Shown here piece by piece: positions 62,223-64,000 of a stretch of 64,000 bases of DNA; within the stretch, counting starts at the first letter, position 1; each line of letters opens with the position of its first letter. This stretch comes from Scalindua sp964437425 (GTDB lineage: Bacteria; Planctomycetota; Brocadiia; Brocadiales; Scalinduaceae): the NCBI GenBank assembly GCA_964437425.1, contig CAYTGO010000008.1, positions 1 through 64,000 on the forward strand, given 5' to 3'. A program made the translations under genes and the position numbers. The notes beneath the pieces are model-generated. The model did not search any database and was not told the DNA's origin. It saw nothing but the letters and a program-made list of their open reading frames with translations.

Positions 62223-63380
62223 ATGAATACGGTATCAAAAGAGCTGTTTCAACAGATGGTACGCATTCGGCGTGAAATCCATATGCATCCTGAACTTGGG
62301 TATCAGGAGGAGAACACTGCAGCCATCATAACCGGGGAATTAAAAAAACTTGGTATAAAGTCGACTGCAGGAATTGGAAAAACCGGTGTGATAGGACAAA
62401 TTAATGACACTGGCCCGGTAGTAGCTCTAAGGGCTGATATGGATGCATTAGCTATTCAAGAGGAGACGGGGCTTGAATATTCGTCTAAAATTGATGGTGT
62501 TATGCATGCCTGTGGCCATGACGGGCATGTTGCAATGCTGCTCGGTGCTGCTTCTATACTAAAGGAGACTCTTAAGTCCGGAAGTGTATTACTCGTGTTT
62601 CAACCGGCAGAAGAAGGCGGAGGCGGAGCTCAGAAGATCATAGAGTCAGGACATCTCGATAATGCAAAAGCGATATTTGCGTGTCATCTTGACAGACACT
62701 ATAAGACAGGAAAGTTAGTTGTACAACCGGGCCCAATCTCAGCGTTTACCGATAGATTCGATATTTCAATCAGGGGTAAAGGTGGCCATGCAGCACAACC
62801 GCATGATGCAATCGATGCAATTGTAGTGGCCAGTCTTATAGTAATGTCCTTGCAGACAATCGTATCCAGAGAAGTAAATCCATTGTACCCCTCAATTGTA
62901 TCAGTTGGACAAATAGAGGGAGGCTCGGTACCAAATGCCATAGCAGAAACTGCTAAGCTTTGTGGCACGATACGCACGACAGATACTCAAATAAGGGAGC
63001 AGATAATATCTGGCATAACACGTATTGTAGATGCAGCCGGTACGCTTCACAATGCGGATGTCACTGTTAACTTTACTATGGGCTACCCATCTGTTATTAA
63101 TACCATCGAGGAGTCTGAAATTGCCGGTGAAGCAGTCAAAAATATTATTGATGAAAAGGCTCTCGTTGAAAGCAAATTTGCGTGTATGGGAGGTGAAGAC
63201 TTCTCATATTATCTTGAAAAAACCCCGGGGTGTCTAGTACGGCTGGGTGCTCAAAAAGAAGGTCTGGAAGGAATACCGGCTCATAGCTCTACCTTTGACT
63301 TCGATGAAAATGCACTGGGTATTGGCGCCGCATTTATGGCAGAAGCCGCAAGATTAACAATTGAACGCCTGTCCCAATAA
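62223..63380 (+). CDS. M20-family amidohydrolase (N-acyl-amino-acid or IAA-amino acid hydrolase type)
   Basis: 385 residues. The metal-binding motifs are HMHPELGYQEENTA, DMDALAIQEETG, MHACGHDGHVAMLLG and QPAEEGGGGA, with the C-terminal ACMGGEDFSYYLEKTPG. This fits the M20D carboxypeptidase/amidohydrolase group. It hydrolyses an amide, typically an N-acyl amino acid; the substrate is unknown. It is divergent from the DNA polymerase and convergent with the last gene. Confidence 0.92.
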   Translation: MNTVSKELFQQMVRIRREIHMHPELGYQEENTAAIITGELKKLGIKSTAGIGKTGVIGQINDTGPVVALRADMDALAIQEETGLEYSSKIDGVMHACGHDGHVAMLLGAASILKETLKSGSVLLVFQPAEEGGGGAQKIIESGHLDNAKAIFACHLDRHYKTGKLVVQPGPISAFTDRFDISIRGKGGHAAQPHDAIDAIVVASLIVMSLQTIVSREVNPLYPSIVSVGQIEGGSVPNAIAETAKLCGTIRTTDTQIREQIISGITRIVDAAGTLHNADVTVNFTMGYPSVINTIEESEIAGEAVKNIIDEKALVESKFACMGGEDFSYYLEKTPGCLVRLGAQKEGLEGIPAHSSTFDFDENALGIGAAFMAEAARLTIERLSQ

Positions 63381-63436
63381 CACCAAATCTGTTAGATGTA
63401 GTCAAAACCATATCCGACACTCAACTCAAAATATAA

Positions 63437-64000
63437 TTATCTTTCAGTTTTTTTTAATATCGTCCGAAAGAAAGAGATCAGAAACAAAAATATGTGGCCA
63501 CATGTCGGTAACATGGCAGAGGCTCCCAAAATAAGCCCAAAGTAAATGTTACGTTTGTTAGCAAATGGGTTCGATAGCGCATCCTTCAGCATTCTTCTGT
63601 AATCCTCGTTTCTACCGGACAGATCCTGTCGTACTGATTCAAATAGATGAACCAACCAACCGGCAAAGGAGAAGACATACAACACCCAGAAAGTCGCCAA
63701 TAGTGCAATTACCAGATCAAGCGAAAGGTGTGAAACGTATTCCAGATCTTCTTTGGCAATTAGAGCGCGGCGAATAATAAAGAGAGTTATAAAAAATGAG
63801 AGACTGTCAAAGAGCGCACCCAGAAAACCGACAGGAAATTGTACTTTGAAGTAGTGATTCCCGTCGATGCCGCGTGTTAGTTCCGGAAAGGCCGTAAACA
63901 TAGCCCACCAGTAACACGCAATATTTATCAGAACAAAGAACAGAAAGAGCATGGGATAAAAAATATAGAGGCTTCCTCTTTTTGCCTCGTAATAATCCAA
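63437..64000 (-). CDS. membrane protein, partial (N-terminus beyond the right edge)
   Basis: 187 residues visible to the window edge, in an open frame; the first visible codon is a TTG and may be internal. About four membrane helices are seen (residues 15-35, 58-76, 88-110, 155-180). A charged loop FESVRQDLSGRNEDYRRMLKDAL lies between the last two. No family was recognised. Confidence 0.7.
   Translation of the reverse strand: MDYYEAKRGSLYIFYPMLFLFFVLINIACYWWAMFTAFPELTRGIDGNHYFKVQFPVGFLGALFDSLSFFITLFIIRRALIAKEDLEYVSHLSLDLVIALLATFWVLYVFSFAGWLVHLFESVRQDLSGRNEDYRRMLKDALSNPFANKRNIYFGLILGASAMLPTCGHIFLFLISFFRTILKKTER

Overview
The window looks like a piece of a moderately AT-rich, anaerobic, Gram-negative-type bacterial chromosome. 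I infer Planctomycetota, possibly an anammox relative of the Scalindua/Brocadia group. The hints are soft: an NfeD/NfeD/FloA membrane cluster, an SBBP-repeat surface protein, DUF362 and zinc-ribbon proteins, a tetraheme c-type cytochrome, an outer-membrane barrel and many sigma-54 and ECF regulators. No rRNA or marker gene settles it. Three runs of 100 N (5557-5656, 12654-12753, 26787-26886) are each flanked by an exact 55-base duplication. They look like scaffold joins of contigs that in fact overlap. Removing 155 bases at each restores an open frame.

Layout. 1-4.6 kb: an ECF sigma factor overlapping a membrane VWA protein, a TerB-like protein and small proteins. 4.8-9.0 kb: an arsR-ACR3 arsenite-efflux unit with an operator-promoter and palindromic repeats, then three universal stress proteins and a HAD-like protein. 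9-13.3 kb: an ABC-F ATPase, two zinc-ribbon proteins, a cupredoxin and a PilZ protein. 13.5-22.7 kb: a group 3-type cytoplasmic [NiFe]-hydrogenase (iron-sulfur subunit, diaphorase, small and large subunits, maturation protease), interrupted by a membrane sensor-like protein and a LOG-family protein and followed by a response regulator and histidine kinase. 22.8-28.5 kb: an exported protein, a possible structured RNA, a very large SBBP/thrombospondin-3 repeat protein and a tetraheme cytochrome. 28.8-31.5 kb: a HypC-HydE fusion overlapping hydG. 31.5-40 kb: a signalling block on the minus strand (GGDEF-EAL, CheC, CheY, zinc ribbon, NtrC-type regulator, NtrB-type kinase) plus a GT-C glycosyltransferase. 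40-46 kb: a DUF1439-like lipoprotein and a nucleotide cyclase-hemerythrin fusion with related upstream regions, then an amine-oxidase-like flavoprotein, a porin and a secreted protein. 46-56 kb: a coiled-coil membrane protein, a Tat-exported DUF362 protein, rfbB and rfbC, a geranylgeranyl-reductase-like flavoprotein, a CAP_ED protein, a TPR-pseudokinase and a GAF/sigma-54 activator. 56-64 kb: nfeD, nfeD-short and floA, tRNA-Leu(CAA), a family B DNA polymerase, an M20 amidohydrolase and a truncated membrane protein.

The most unusual feature is at 28.8-31.5 kb. HydE and HydG are maturases that build the [FeFe]-hydrogenase cofactor. HypC is the chaperone that carries the Fe(CN)2CO unit for [NiFe]-hydrogenases. 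Here a HypC domain is fused to HydE, translationally coupled to HydG, and lies about 8 kb from a complete [NiFe]-hydrogenase. The window shows no HydF, no [FeFe]-hydrogenase and no HypA/B/D/E/F. That suggests a hybrid or alternative route for hydrogenase metal-ligand assembly, but it remains an inference.
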